Source of the DNA: Celoporthe dispersa
Taxonomy: Eukaryota; Ascomycota; Sordariomycetes; Diaporthales; Cryphonectriaceae
Reading direction: 5' to 3'
Assembly (NCBI GenBank): GCA_016584495.1
Contig: WAID01000007.1
Coordinates: 1,784,001 to 1,848,000 of the forward strand
DNA length: 64,000 nucleotides
This document shows, in pieces, positions 32,174 through 45,379 of this stretch. A program made the translations under genes and the position numbers. The notes under the pieces were generated by a model. That model was not told the origin of the DNA. It did not search any database and was given only the letters and a program-made list of their open reading frames with translations. Positions within the stretch are counted from its first letter, which is position 1; each line of letters opens with the position of its first letter.

Positions 32174-34434
32174 ATGACGGGACAACCTAAACCGAAGGTC
32201 GCGCTGGACAACGAGTGCTCCGCTGTCTACAACAACACACTCTATACCTACCAGGCCGATGCTTTCCAATCTTTAGAGCTGGTCAGCGGGGCGGAATGGA
32301 AACTACTTGACCAGGGAGAGGCGCTGTCGGGCGCTGCGTGTGTCAATGCCAACTCGACGGACACCACTCAGGCAGCCCTCTGGATTGTCGGGGGAACGGG
32401 AGGCTCCACCGACTACAAGGGACTGCAAAGGTATACATACTCTACGGGCACATGGGAGTCAATAACACCTGTCACCGCTGTCACCGAGAATAGGACGGAC
32501 CATGCCGCCGTCTATCTCCCTGGCTGGGATGCCATCGTGGTCTACGCCGGAAGTCAGGATGGTAGCTCGGGCCTATCGACCCAAACGTTCAGCATCAGCT
32601 TATCCGAACCATACTCTGTCCTCGCATACGAGTCCGATGGCGCGCCCCCGGCAACGCGCCCGATCCTCTGCAATGGTCAGACACAGAGGCTGTCATGGTC
32701 GGTGGTGCCAGCGACAATACCCAGATCATGTTGTTCGAGGTCGGCTCTGGGTGGACCAACTCTGGAGCAACCCTCGCGTCGCCTCTCAAGACCGGCACCG
32801 ACGCCTGGCATGCTTCACTGATCACTGGCAGCGATGGGTCGAAAAGCTTGTACACCTATGACATGACTGTGGCCCCGAATGTTGCCAACAGGACCCTCAT
32901 AGTCGACAGCCACGGAGCCCCGGTCTCGGATGCCGTTGCTATTACCAGGCGCTGGGATGAGAGCGCCCAACCTGGCCGGAGGGACACTTTAACTGCCACC
33001 AACTGGCCATCGTACAACAACACGTACGCATCGACAGCCATTCGAAGCAACTCGGCGGCCGCCGAATCGGGCGATGGAACTGTTGTGCTCTCCGGCGGCA
33101 ATATGGAAGACGTCATATGCCTTTTCAACCAGAACACCAACAGCTGGGTCAATGCCACCGAGCTGCTGGCCTCCGATGACCAAAAGACCCTTCACGCGTC
33201 CACCTCATCGTCCTCTTCACCGACAGCTTCGGCCACCGTGTCTGACACGGCCGCAGCGGAGTCGACAGGAGCGGTGGCGGCCTCGTCTTCGTCTTCTGGG
33301 AGCACCAGCTCTTCCTCATCCTCGCTGAGCGCCAATCAGGTTTTGGGTGTGATCCTGGGCTCGATCGGAGGCGCAATCGTCCTGTTGCTTTTAGTGTACT
33401 GTCAGATCAAGAGACGCAAGACCAGGCAAGATTTCATACAGGCTGGTCACGCCAGACGAGCCAGTGGCTCTTCCGGAGAGCCCGAGAAAGATGGAATGGC
33501 CATGGCTTCCGAGAGCTTCCCACGATCTCCCACAAACCCGTCTTTCATGCGCGGGCACATGGCAAAGGGCTCGAACGCGTCATTCTCATCAATGGCTATC
33601 CTGATGGGTAAAGGGCCCAAAGGTTCTATGGACGGTATTCCTCGGCCCTCTTTCGGAAGGGCGGGCGCAGATGGCAGCAGTCAACTCAAGAACCAGATCA
33701 GTGGCCCGATGCCTGCTATCGCAGGCCCAAACCCACCCCTGCGAGCCCTGGCTCCAGATGTGAGGGACGAGAAGGGCGTGTCCTTCAGTGCCGGTACCGT
33801 GGAGCCTCCAGCAACGCTGCGTGTACCTGCCAACCAGCAGGATGGCATTCGGCGCAGCTCGGGATGGAACAGATACTGGTCTGGCGAGAGCGGGGCACTG
33901 AATATTCTCGGCTATGGAAACAACAACGCCAATCGCAACACTGTTGCCTCTGAGGGATCCCGATACTCTTCCAACGGCCCTGCCGTCAGCCTACACAATC
34001 GCAGGACCCAAGACTCGGCGACGGTGCCTCCGTTGAACGTCGAGGGACCACCGCGCTTTGGCAGAGTCAACTCTGGATCGCCCACCACGAGCAACTACCC
34101 CTCAGGCCTCAGCGGAGGCATGTCAGGACGGATCGGCAACCGACCTCCCAGCCAGGAGTCGGACATCTCGGGCTACTCGAGCGGCATTCCCGCCAGCGTC
34201 CACGACTCTTGGGATCCCACTGCGCTCACGAGCCGCCCCTTCACCGGTACACGGGCCACGAGCAGCATGTATAGTTCTGCTTTCCCCATGCCACCATCCT
34301 CACCGAGTCAGCGACCACCCATGCCGCGCAACGTCCAGAGTGGCGTAAGCCAGCAGCCTCAGCTGGCAAAAGCACACACCTCTGACATGAGCTGGTTGAA
34401 CCTCGGAGTCGGAGAGAACCAAAACCGCTACTAA
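32174..34434 (+). CDS. Kelch-like single-pass membrane protein, one frame break
   Basis: Fungal protein of a family often (mis)labelled pre-mRNA splicing factor CLF1 in databases. Its layout is a kelch-type beta-propeller followed by one membrane helix and a long disordered tail. It starts MTGQPKPKVALDNECSAVYN and has propeller-like strands such as AALWIVGGTGGSTDY and MVGGASDNTQIMLFEV. A Ser/Thr-rich linker precedes the helix QVLGVILGSIGGAIVLLLLV (about residues 390-410), which is followed by the basic stop IKRRKTRQ. The Ser/Pro/Gly-rich tail runs to GVGENQNRY. A missing G after 32670 breaks the frame. With it the region reads RPILWQWSDTEAVMVGG and the whole is 753 aa. No signal peptide is evident. 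Localisation in a membrane is predicted; function is unknown. Confidence 0.88.
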
Positions 34435-36433
34435 TTCTCCTGCGAGGCCACAGCGGTACCGAGAGTTCAACTCTGCCTCATTGTCTCTTTCCTATACTCC
34501 AGCGTTGCGTTTTACTCACGACTGATACCTGACGCCCTTTTTTCTTATACCCAAGGAGGCATCATCTTTCATTTCATTATTTTCGGGCGAAGAGATCATA
34601 GAGATCGTTTTTTGTCGCCATATAGAGAAGACGGGAACGGGGGTTGGAAGCAACACAACTACCTTTCCCTCTGCCCGCGCATTCTCATCCTCTCACTCTG
34701 ACCACCGACCACAACCCGATCTCGGGAAACATTCCTAGCCACCGAGTGTGTCTCGCTCTCTGGTGTGCCGGTCCTTAATCCTAGATGCCCACCGCTCTAC
34801 ATTTCGCCAGTATCCGCGTATGCCTTCGAAATCACGTCGCGACAAGGGGAAACAAACCCCCTCTATCGACCACCACGAGCTCCTTCATCAAACAGCATCA
34901 TCAACCAAGATACCAGCGAGTATCTATGTATCATTCTCTCAGCTTTCGATTCAAGTTGCATATACTTCATCCGAATTTGTTTTCCTTTTTCGTCTTATAT
35001 CAGTGTCATCAATATCACGTGGCCCGGGCATGGCTACAAAACACATTCGTTGCATGCTCAATGATACCAAGCCTCCATCTCACACGAGACGGTGGCAGAA
35101 GCACATTGCGGAGGCGTTGTTCCTATCTTTTTTCTGGTCAAGCTCATCTGCCGCACGGTAAGGTACTACTGTCGCTGGCAAGGTTATGCTGAAGCCTTGT
35201 GGTTTACTTGTATGAGAGAACCGGGGGGGGGGGGTTCGTGGCGGCGAGAGGAGGATGGCGAGTGTGGACGCGGGACAGATGGTTCGTCTGTAGGATACGG
35301 AGGTTGAGATACTCTCAACCAAGGTGCGCTCGGGTGTGGAAAAAGTTCGAGTTTGGGGTCGTTGTGTCTGTTCGATATGTGTGTGTAACTCGACGTACAT
35401 ACCTGCACAGTCATGGACAGCTTGAGTAGTTCCGAAACACAAATTCTTGAGATCTGCATCGATGTGCTTCTTCCTTTCCGCTTGTGAGAGTCGACTGTCC
35501 CTAGGTAGGCTATCGGCCAGCTGATGATAATTATCCCCTAGGTCTGCACGTGTGCTTGTCAAGCAATCCCAAGTCGGACGCTGTGCCTTTGCCGCTATTT
35601 GTTGTATTGGGTCCCTGTGGCTGCTCCGTGTCCATATGGAACTCCCAAGATGAAATATAGAACTCCATTTTCCTCTTGACCTGACCTGTTCAATGTGCAC
35701 TCTCTGCATCTGTACCCGCCTTCCCACCTTTTTGCTTTTTTTTTTCTTTCATCCTTCTATTCTTCTTCCACTCGCTCCCTTCTTTTCTTAGAGTACCGCG
35801 ATACCTTTACATTGAGGTGCTAGGGCAGGCCAGAGGTTTGTGAACGAGTCTTGGCCACGGTTAGGGGAGGTCACACGTCACATTCCACGCAGCTAAGTGC
35901 GTACTTGAGGATGCCTACAGACTAGAAGACATCGTGGCACGAGGTGGATGAGCATGAGCTCTTGCCGCTGCGTAATGAGTGGCGCTTTATATTCGATGAG
36001 AAAGTGTGTCGAATGTGTTTTGATTGGGACAACTATAAAGGGGGGCCTCGGGCTATCTAGTGAGGCACATCTGCTGCCAGCAGGTTCCCCCATCTCTTCT
36101 TCAGGCATTACACTGCAACTGAGCCATCCGGCGGCGAGAGATGGTAAGAATTAACACCTTTACCTGATTGTCCCCAGGACGGATGGGGGCGAGCTTTCTG
36201 CACGCAAGCTGCATGTGAGGTGTGAACGTTGATGTTCGTGTCCACCCGCCACACAATGGTCACACGCTCGAGACTGGCCGCCATTAGGCACAGACAACTC
36301 CAGCCGGGGGAAGAACATTCACCGAGAGCGATTGACGTGTCCAGGGAAGGGTCAGCAAGAGTACCCAACATGACATCTGAAGGTGCAATTGTCAGATGTT
36401 ATGCCTCCACGTAGACCGAATGAGGGGGGCTCG

Positions 36434-36457
36434 CAGCAGCAGCAGCAGCAGCAGCAA
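36434..36457. repeat. (CAG)n trinucleotide repeat
   Basis: About eight CAG units. They fall in a 38-codon ATG frame (36401-36517) that would encode a polyglutamine stretch, but the frame is short and unsupported, so only the repeat is called. Confidence 0.85.
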
Positions 36458-37082
36458 CAACGCGCCGCAAACAGGCGCATCGCAGCCCATGCACAGCATC
36501 GCGTGTCGACATCATGACCTGCGGGGAAGATTCCCAAACCGTCAGCGTGAACGTTTCCCAGACGAGATGTTCCCCCATCAACACAGCCTCCCCCGTCCTC
36601 CTCCGCCAGGGTTTTTATTTTTATTTTTTTCACCAAAAAAAAAACAAAACAACAAATTGGCAGGCACAACATCAGAAACCCAGATTTCAAAGCACCACCA
36701 CCCCCACCCCCTCCGCCCCGACACCCCCCGTCCCCGCCAGCACATGACGGTGCAGGCGTCCCCCCTCTTTCTGTGAGGGAGGTCGGGCACGCGGGAGATG
36801 TCCAGCCAGGCAGAGGCGGCCGGAGGGGGGAGAAACACAACCTCCCCCCCCGGAGAGGGAAGGATTGCGCTCCGAGAACCCCCGAGGGCGGTCTCATACG
36901 GCTCTTCCTATTACGAGAGTGTAGGGTTTGAAAGGAAAGTCATCATGGTACGTGGAGTTGAGGAGGACGGACTTGGGGGGCAGCCTGTGAAGGGGGTTGT
37001 GTGGTTTTGAAGGCTGGACAAAGAGAGGCGACCTACTTTTTGGGTGCGACGAAGAAGAAGAAGCGAGACGCAGTGTGGTGAG

Positions 37083-37086
<4 letters not shown>

Positions 37087-37114
<28 letters not shown>
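37087..37114. repeat. (CT)n microsatellite
   Basis: About fourteen CT units in intergenic DNA. The GGTTCGA just after it is not part of a tRNA because no A box precedes it. Confidence 0.9.
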
Positions 37115-38058
37115 TGGTTCGACAATCCTTTCCACTGGATGTCTGCTCATGTATGATGACGCAGGGGCGGGTGGGAAGAAGCGAGCGGTGTGAGGATGGG
37201 AAGAGGGTGCGAGCGCGACATCGCACTCATGACGATCATGATGCACAACAAAACACGTCAGTAGACATGATGGCTGTGCTCTGCAGTGTGTATGCGGAGC
37301 CTGGGAGCCAGGGCGGGCGCTGTCTTGTTGTCAGCAGGAGGAAGGGAGGCGGCAAGAAAATCCTTCTTTCTTGTTTTGGGGCGGAGAAACCAAGCTTGAG
37401 CGCGACAGCTCATCACGTGGGGTTCGGGCTGTTGAGCCTCTGAAAAGCGGGTCTTCTTTGTGCTCCAGTGCGCTCCTTAGACACTCCGGCCCCCCTTGCA
37501 CGCTAGCGCTGGCTGGCAATGCAGTCTCTGGGCACTGCCTCGCGCCGGTCAGCGCTGCACTGCCTCTGGTCACGCTGCAGCCAGCCCTGAAACCGTACGT
37601 GAGATTGCATCACACATTTTTTTACCAGCAACACTACGTGCGAGAGAGAAACAAAATTGGTCAGGCCTGTGCTGTGCGGACGTCTGAATCGTCATGTACA
37701 TTGTGGGGTTTCTTCTACCTAGCAAAATTCATCCATCGCATTGCCTGCTGTATTACCCAAGTTGTTCCGTTCAGAATCTGAGTGAGGCCAGGTGCCCATT
37801 TACGACCATCCCAGATTTGCTCCCCCCCAAAAAAGAAAGAAAAAGCAGTTGACCAAAGGAGACAATGAAATCTCTCAAGCATAAACAATGAGTCTACACC
37901 CAACAGCCCGCGGACTCTTGTTGAGACGAGGTATCAAAGTGCCACATCTGCTCTCCGCCTCTCTCTCTCCTCCTGTCTCGACCTCCCGCTTCGTCAACTC
38001 GTAAAAATCATGACTGCGAACCATCGTGGTCGCGAACTGTAGATCGGTGCACACAGTC

Positions 38059-40430
38059 TTAGTGCTGCTGGCTGTAGTGGAAGCCGTTGGGGTTGTTGGA
38101 CCAGTCAACCCCCCACATCTCTTGTGAGTTGGGCTGGGAATAGCCCGCAGCGACAGAAGGCATATCGCTGCCGAACAGGGGCTGCTGGTGGAAGAGGGGC
38201 TTGCCCTCGGTCGGGGGGAAGAGGAGGAAGTCGGCACTACCGCGCACATCCACTGCTGCAACCTCGTCGAAGCAGTCATCCACGTCTGCCAGAGAGTGTG
38301 GAGTGAACAGCATCGCGTTGCCCTGCCCGATCGGCGAGATGTGTGGGGCGATCTGCGTCTTGCACAGCTCGGCCTCCGAGAAGGCGACGAACTGCTCGGC
38401 CAGCTCCCTGGGGAAGTTTGGCCCCTGCACCTGTGCCTGGTTGGCACTGTAGATGTCGTCCCACTGGAAGTTGCTTGCTGGGGCGTCCTGGAATATCACA
38501 GAGGATGTGTCCAGGCCCGGGTCGGTGACAGGCGTGGGGTTGTCGGCCGGAGGCGAGTATTCGGGCGAGAAGCCCATGGGATCCACGTGTATCTCCTGGG
38601 GCAGGGTGTTGAAGTCGAAGGGCGTCGGCTCCGGGATGTAGGCTGGGAAGTCAATGTTGGTGGAGTGGTAGTGAAGATTCTCCCTGGGAGGGGTTGCCAT
38701 GCCGATGCTCGGCGGGTTGCTGATCGGCGTCGGCAGGCCACGCATCGAGGGAGTCTGGTGTGTGATGCTGCCGGCCTTGCTGCCAGGCTTCTTTCCCCCG
38801 TTGGTCTTGGTGCGGACATATTCCCAGCCGTGGGCCTTCTCCATGTGCTGCTTGCAGTTCGACTCCCTCTTGGACTTGTAGGGGCAAGGAGGGAACAGGC
38901 ACTTGTACATCGGCGGGGCGGTGTTGTGCTTGTCGTTGCAGTGGCGGTCCATCTCCTTCTCGGTGGGCCAGCCGTAGTCGTGGTACTTGCAGGTCTCGAT
39001 GGGGCACTTCCACGGGCGAGAGTGTGTCTTCTCATGCTTGGTCAGGTCGCAGGGCCTCTTGAACTCCTTGTTGCAGCCTGGTTCCCTGCACCTCTTGGGC
39101 GCCAGCTCCTCGGGGCTGGCGTTCTTCTGCGCCGTGCCATCGAGCGCATGATCTCATCCTCGTCCGCCAACTCCTCGCTCGCAGATCTCTTGATCTTGAC
39201 GTCCCCATCGGGAGTCTCGTCCATATCGATCTCGAGGCCCGTGGCCAGGGAGACAGCTTTTCCGTTCTTGTTCACGCGGACCAATTCAGCGGGCCGGCCG
39301 TTGATGTGGATGCCGCCATGCAGCTTGATGGCGTCAGACCTGATGAGGACGTTGTTAGCATGGCCACCTGTCTGGAGATGCGTGTGGGGGGCTACATACC
39401 CGTCTAGTTCCATATCGCCTTCGCCGGTCTTCTTGTCCTTGGCCTCAGCAAGCTGCTTAGCATAGAGCTGGATCTGGTCGACGAGGTCGATGAAGTAGCC
39501 GCTGGTGTAAGGAAGGTCGCGGGGTCGGGTTTGTTCTCGGTCGGTCAGGTACTCAACAGTCGCTTGGATGCAGCGGACGGTGGTAAGACAGAAGTCAAGG
39601 TACAGGCCGCGAGATTTGGTAGTCTCCTTCAGGCACAAAGTTCGATAAGTATATCCCCGAATACCAAGGTCCCTTTGAGGTTCACTTACTGGGGCGATGA
39701 GCAGGAGTGTCTTCTCGAGATCCCGAAGACAAAGGATCTCTTTCTCCTTGATCCTCCTGGGGCAGTCAATGACCAGAGGGTGGAAGGTCTTGAGCTGTGG
39801 CTTCGCGAGCAGCGGTTTCAGGATGTGCTCGCAGATCTTGTTTGTTGCGCGGGAGCTCAGGCCAGGCAGCGCGGCGGTGGAGGCAGCGGCAGACCTGGTG
39901 ACGGTGGAGGCTTTGACAGACGTCTTGGATTTCTTGGAGGACGCCTCGACCGTGACTTTATCTTTAGATGTGACAATGGAGGTTCCGAGACCACTGTCTG
40001 AATCGTGGTATCGCGTTGGGCGGCGTACAGTAGAGCGTGGGCGTAGGACACGCCGCTCCTTTCCGGGCTCGTCGAGCATGGCGACGGAATGCTTTTGTAA
40101 GCCCTCGGGGAAGGGGAAGCTCTTGTCGACGGGCGTCTTGGGAGAGGCCGCGTCCTGAGACTGAGACTCGGTTGTGGAGGAGAGGGCCTGGTCGATGGTC
40201 GCAAGGGTCATGCGGATGCGGCGACGGTGAGCATCGATAACATCATCCAGGCTGGTCTGAGAGCGCCGGGGTAGGGCAGGTGGTCTGAAGGCGGGACACT
40301 CTGCTTCAGAAGATGGGCTGGTAGGAGAATGGAAAGTAGCACCCTTGCGGAGGACCAGGTTGGTCTTAAGGCCCAGAGCTGGGCCAGAGCCATCCCGGGG
40401 TGCAGCCGGTGTTCTACGCGGGTTGGCCAT
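38059..40430 (-). CDS. Three-finger C2H2 protein, probable transcription factor, one frame break
   Basis: Probable DNA-binding protein with a 390-residue N-terminal part of unknown fold. It starts MANPRRTPAAPRDG. A conserved-looking helical region follows (TNKICEHILKPLLAKPQLKT, then DLEKTLLLIAP and TTVRCIQATVEYLTDREQTR). Three fingers come next: one starting CREPGCNKEFKRPCDLTKHE, one starting CPIETCKYHDYGWP, and one starting CLFPPCPYKSKRESNCKQHM. The C-terminal 230 residues are P/D/Q-rich and may activate. An intron at 39627-39689 (donor gtaagt, 63 nt) has no stop and keeps the frame, so it can be missed. A base is missing near 39119-39131; corrected, the junction reads MARRRKNASPEELAPKRC. 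The corrected spliced length is 769 aa. Fingers are clear; the target genes and regulator name are not known to me. Confidence 0.9.
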
Positions 40431-43400
40431 GATGAGCCGGGGGTGATGAAGGGCGATATGGTACAGGACTTCTTAGTTCCAGGTGGGCGCAAAGGTAGGT
40501 CTGTCATCCGGGTCAGTCAATGTCTCGCATGTAAGGCTGAGGGTGAGAGGATAAGAGAGAGAAAGAAAATGGAGCACAGTGCACCCTAGACTCCTCAACG
40601 CGGGGGAAGGAGTGTGAGTCACAGTGGATGGGGGTGGAGGGTGTGATGCAGCTGGCTAGAATGCGCGCGCATGAGGCTCGGCATGGTCCCTGTGACGACA
40701 CTTGGGCTGTGAGGCCAACAAGGACAGAGGCCGGCCGAGTGACTCGGTCTCGGTGAGAAGTGGAGAACCGGAAGGAGAAGGGAAAACAACGCATGGGGAG
40801 GGATAGGACTGGTCTGGGCGATGGACATAGGACTGAAGGAAAGGTCTGGTCGTTTGTTTTTTTTCTTACTCTAGTGATCCTCCGAGGCCAAATACCACGG
40901 GCCTCTTTGCCAGGTTCACCGAAACGGACGAGGGATGTTTGTTGAGGTTGACAGGAAAGAGTCAGAAATCAGGAGGGGCGAGCCAAAAGAAAGATAAAAC
41001 ACAGAAGAAATGCTGGAACGCAGAGCGCTGGGGGGAGGGGAGACTGATGATGACTATGGGTGCGCTAAAAGGTCCTGGCGGTGGGCTCGTTTAGAATCTC
41101 GAGGAAAAACCGACGAGAAGAGTAATAGTAAGCAGGACGGGTGGCCGGGAGCGCTCCTCGAGTGAGACCAACACGGCGTGGATTCGGGTCGACTCGAGTC
41201 AAACCAGATCAGATCAGATTTGTTCAACTCTCGACGCAGACAACCTTGCGAGGGCTCTGGGCCGGTCGAGGTGCAGCAGTCCTGGGGACGTTGAGTCAAC
41301 AGGAGTCTGTCTTTTGAGGTGATGATGATGGGCGGGTGGACGTTTTCTTCCTTCTTTTTGGCGAGTCGGGACGTCGACCGTTGAAATGGATAGATGAGGA
41401 GGGAAGAGGAGGAAGTGAAGAATGTCGACGGGGACGCGGTGGGAAGGTGACGGATGTGGCCCGTGCATTCTAGGCAGCAGCCTGACCGTAACTCCACCTG
41501 TCCAAGGGTGAGCCTCCTTGCGCCTCCGCAGCATCCACAGCACGTCCCACCGAAGGATTCACACTAAAGACCACCCTGCTCCCTGCCCCCACCCTCTTTC
41601 TCTCTCTCTGTGTGTGTGTGTGTTCTCATGAGCAGAACCATCCAAACCTGCTTGCTGGGGTGCTACTAGCATAGGACAATAGTACTGTAGCACAATAGCA
41701 TTATGGCATGATCTGTTCAGTTCTGTTTCTGTCCTGGCACGATGCAGAGACAACAACTGTCGAGACACACCCCCCCTAGCCACTTGGAGGCTCTGCTGTG
41801 GGTTCCTAGGTTCCTTCTTGTCCAATGCCATCAAGGAGATGATGCTTGGGTCAAACGACAGGGGAAAATGGAAAGAAGAGAGACACAGAGAGAGAGAGAG
41901 AAAACCATCGTTCCCGTATCCAGGTTCATCATCATCAGGGTGGTTCGACGAGACGAGGCGGATCTCTATGGACAGTCTTCATTTGTTTCTCGTACCTGGT
42001 CAAATCCGGTCCAGAGAGCGAGCCAGATTCAAAACTGCGAGATTGAGGTTGTCACAGCGTCGCCTCCCCCTGGCTGCTCCCAATGCTACAGAAACCGGGG
42101 GGGAGGGGGGCCAAGAAGGAGGAGAGACACGATGTGACCTGGACGGGCAATGAGCCATATCGACCACCGCCATGAAGACCGACCAGAGGCCATTGTTGTA
42201 CAGACAATCTGTCCATATCTCCAGACACATACTGATGTAATTGATAGAGGACAGATCCGCTCTCTGATGGAGCACAGAGTTCAGAGTCCTGGCGCTAAAG
42301 CTGCCACCGTGATGAACCGCTTGCCGCCCAAGTCAAACCTTGTAGACTGAATTGATTGAGCGTTCAACCCAGATTCCAGAATAGGTCACGAGTGGGGCCA
42401 GCTGAACCCGCGGTTCCGGGAACACACTACCACTGCTATACTACATCCCCGAGTCCTTTACTATGTAGCGCTACATAGGACTAGGGCGTGGGGTAGCCCT
42501 ACCCCGGCGTACCCATACATCGTATACTTGCCGTCCTATGTACGTGGTGGTACCGTAGTGTGGCAGTGGTACGACCCAAGGTTCACTCTCGCGACCTCGT
42601 TCCCAAAAGACGTCGTCGGCTTCGGCCTCGCCCATCTTCTCGGGGCCGTCATCATCAAACAGAAACTTCCGCCAGACACCCGTCAGCAGGTCTCAACCAC
42701 AGCAAACCAAAAAACACACACAAAAACATGGACCTTTTGGGAGAGGCTTGACCAAATCTCGATTCACAGCAGCAGCAACAACAAAACAGCGGGTGGCTCA
42801 ACCTGCGCCCACGACCGAGCACAAGTGCTGAGCCAGGCCACTTCTGGCGACCCTCTCTCGTGGAGGCTGAGCCAGGGTCAATTGGCCCCTCGCCCGTCCA
42901 ATGAGGGCCAGCAGACAGGCTTACTATGACATGCTGGTCAAACCAACCCCGGGGTTTGCAGTAGAGCCGATGCAGCTGCAGCTGCAGCAGCAGCAGGACA
43001 TCTCCCCTTGGGAGTCATACTTTCTTTCTTCTTCCTTTCCTGTCCTTCCTCAGGTCGATCTTCCCTTTCCTATCGGCACTGTGCTTGTTCTGATCTGGGC
43101 CTCATGCCGACGGGTCGTAGTGCGACGTCAGTCACTGCCAAGCTTCATTATCAGCACACTAAAAATGTGCCAGCACACGCGCTCACCGGTTGAGGGACGA
43201 TCACGAGGAGAAAAACTTAAGTGAAGGGGGGAAATGGAAAAAAGAAGAAAGAGGGAATAAGAAAAAAAATCCCTCGCGTGCGACATTTTGCTAGAGTCAA
43301 TCTGCGCAATCGCGTACGAGTCCTCGCGATCCTTCCCTCTTGGCGTCGTCTGTCTTGTCTACAATGTCTGGTGCCGACGATCCGGTTAGGTCACTGGACT

Positions 43401-45379
43401 GGTGGTGCTACACTGGAAGGGCTGCCTTGCCTTGGCCCTCTTTTTACTTGGCTTCAGGGTACATGGAGGGGGGAAAAAATGGGTAAAAAGAATCAAGCTT
43501 AGATGGCCACACACTCTCTCTATCTCTCTCTCTCGCGCAACACACACCGCGGCCGCCCTCGTGATTCCCTCCGCGTTCAGGGAAGGGCAGGTAGGTCTGG
43601 GCCGGTCCACCCATGCATCCCTTTTTTGCGCCGTGCTACCATTGGTATGTACTGCCACTGTGAGCAAAAAGTCGCCCCAGACACAGCGCAACACCCAAAA
43701 CGGTCGCGCACCAGCCCGCCCGCCCCTACCTACTTGACAGGCTTTGTCGGGGGATGAGGGAAAATCAGCCCTACGCAACCTTAAAACTCTCGATCCCGCG
43801 ATCCCGCTTCTTATGCGCTTGTGCGCCTACGTGCTGTACATGCAAGCCGTCCACAAGCCACCCCTCCCCCCTCCCCCCAAAATTTCAGGTTGCCAGATAA
43901 AAAGGGATGATGGATGAATGGACCCTGCGCCCGCCCGCTTTGGCCCCCGGACCAGTCTGCGTCGAGAGAATTATGAAAGCCTAGAAGAAAGGGAGCGGGC
44001 ACTCAAATGCATACGAGTCCTTGTACCGAGTTCGCCCCATCATTATCTACCGCCGCGACAGCTCATCCAATAGACACGTAATGCACAGGAGGAGCTCTTA
44101 TTCTTCTTCTCTTTTTTTCTTCTTTCTTTTCATCCGTCTGACATGTGCCGAGGGTGGCAGACTGATCAGGCTGCGACATTTTTCATTTTTTCCTGGTTTT
44201 TTTCCCTTCTTTTTTCCCCGCAAACCTGCACAAACCGCGGCAAGGAAACAAAAGATCACTTATTGTGGTACGTACGCTTCCTTGGGGCGATCAGCAGCAC
44301 AACCTTGAACCGTCGTGCTGTTGTTGCACAATGATGACGCGAGAGGAGGTGCTCGGATTCGCGGTCTTGGCGCCGACAAAAAGATGCGCTCGTCGTCGTC
44401 ACCAGTAAAGTATTGAGCACTGTGGGTGCATGCTGTGTACATTCTTTCTTCTTCTTTCCTTCTTCAGCTTCCGCCAGAATGGGCCGACCCACCTGGAACG
44501 TCGACGTCTCAGGTGTGCATGGGCCAGACGCCCCAGGAGTGTCCACAGGCGGTGACCCTAACAGACGGGATCTTTTCTGCAGTGGCTCCAACAAGCTGGC
44601 AAGGGGTGGCGGCCGGGGAGGTGGCGGCACGGGGTGGGAGACCGCTGGGGGGGAGGAAGGAGCAGCAGGTCGTGCGGCTTTGCATCTCTGGGAGGGGGCA
44701 AGGGCAATCCGCGGACCCAGCGCAGTGGCCGTGTGTTTGGCGGCCAGCCCTTTTTGCCCAAAAGCTCTTTGCCTCAGTATCAGCCATGTTTCTCTCGTAC
44801 TCGCCGCCACGGACAGGGGCCCAGCAGAGCTGCTGCTGTGTAAGCGGTCGATTACCAGACCACCCTCCATGCTTACGTTCTCTCTGCTTGTTTTACTAAG
44901 CACTCCATGATGGGCCGCAGCACGGTTCACCGGCCAGCCATTGATTGCATCATACATGTTCACTCGGCTGTTCTTCTTCTCTCTCTAAGGAAACGTCGTC
45001 TCCATTCTTTTCGTTTTATCTACGGTGCTGGTTTACTGGCCGATGCGACAAGGGAGCGCTTGCTTTCCTCCGTCGCCGGCCCGGGCCTCAGCATTTGCAG
45101 CCGTCTCCGTTGTATCAGGTCACTGACAAACAATGACTGGGAGCGTTCTTGATGAAGGAAAAGCTCGACCCGAGCGGCCTGCATCACAGCCCACGGGGTT
45201 AGCTGCAGAACTGTGCTGCAGAATGACCTGCCTCTTGAGAGACCCTCGAGAGTTGTACAGCTGCGTTATCACCTGATCGGTTCCCCCTAGAAACAGAAAA
45301 TACTTACATCGTCTGTCGTGCACGCGTCGTGTGGCCTCACCACCACCACGCCCTTCATCATTCAGCACGCTTGTGCTGC
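40431..45379. other. About 5 kb gene-poor region upstream of the C2H2 gene
   Basis: Long upstream regions are common for fungal transcription factors. It has a mixed CT/GT run near 41596-41622, purine-rich tracts and many overlapping short frames without bias. One stretch (44479-44899) has a good donor (gtgtgc at 44513) and a textbook CTAAC/ctgcag 3' splice site ending at 44582. The spliced frame has no recognisable product and may belong to a noncoding or leader transcript. Confidence 0.45.
41596..41622. repeat. Compound (CT)n(GT)n microsatellite
   Basis: A CT run passes directly into a GT run in intergenic DNA. Confidence 0.85.

Larger units (their letters stand above)
34435..38058. other. 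3.6 kb convergent gene-poor region
   Basis: 3' flanks of the kelch and C2H2 genes. It has pyrimidine-rich tracts, a (CAG)n run at 36434-36457, a (CT)n run at 37087-37114 and several G or C homopolymers (for example near 35223-35232 and 36825-36850). Frames on both strands are low-complexity shadows. No gene is supported. Confidence 0.5.

Noticed and set aside
36401..36517. 38-codon polyglutamine frame
   Set aside because: Short, produced by a CAG repeat, with no support as a gene.
37108..37125. GGTTCGA B-box-like sequence after the CT repeat
   Set aside because: No A box upstream (only CT repeat), so no tRNA.
38188..39465. 425-codon plus-strand frame over the C2H2 gene
   Set aside because: Opposite a clear three-finger protein; Val/Arg/Leu-rich shadow without motifs.
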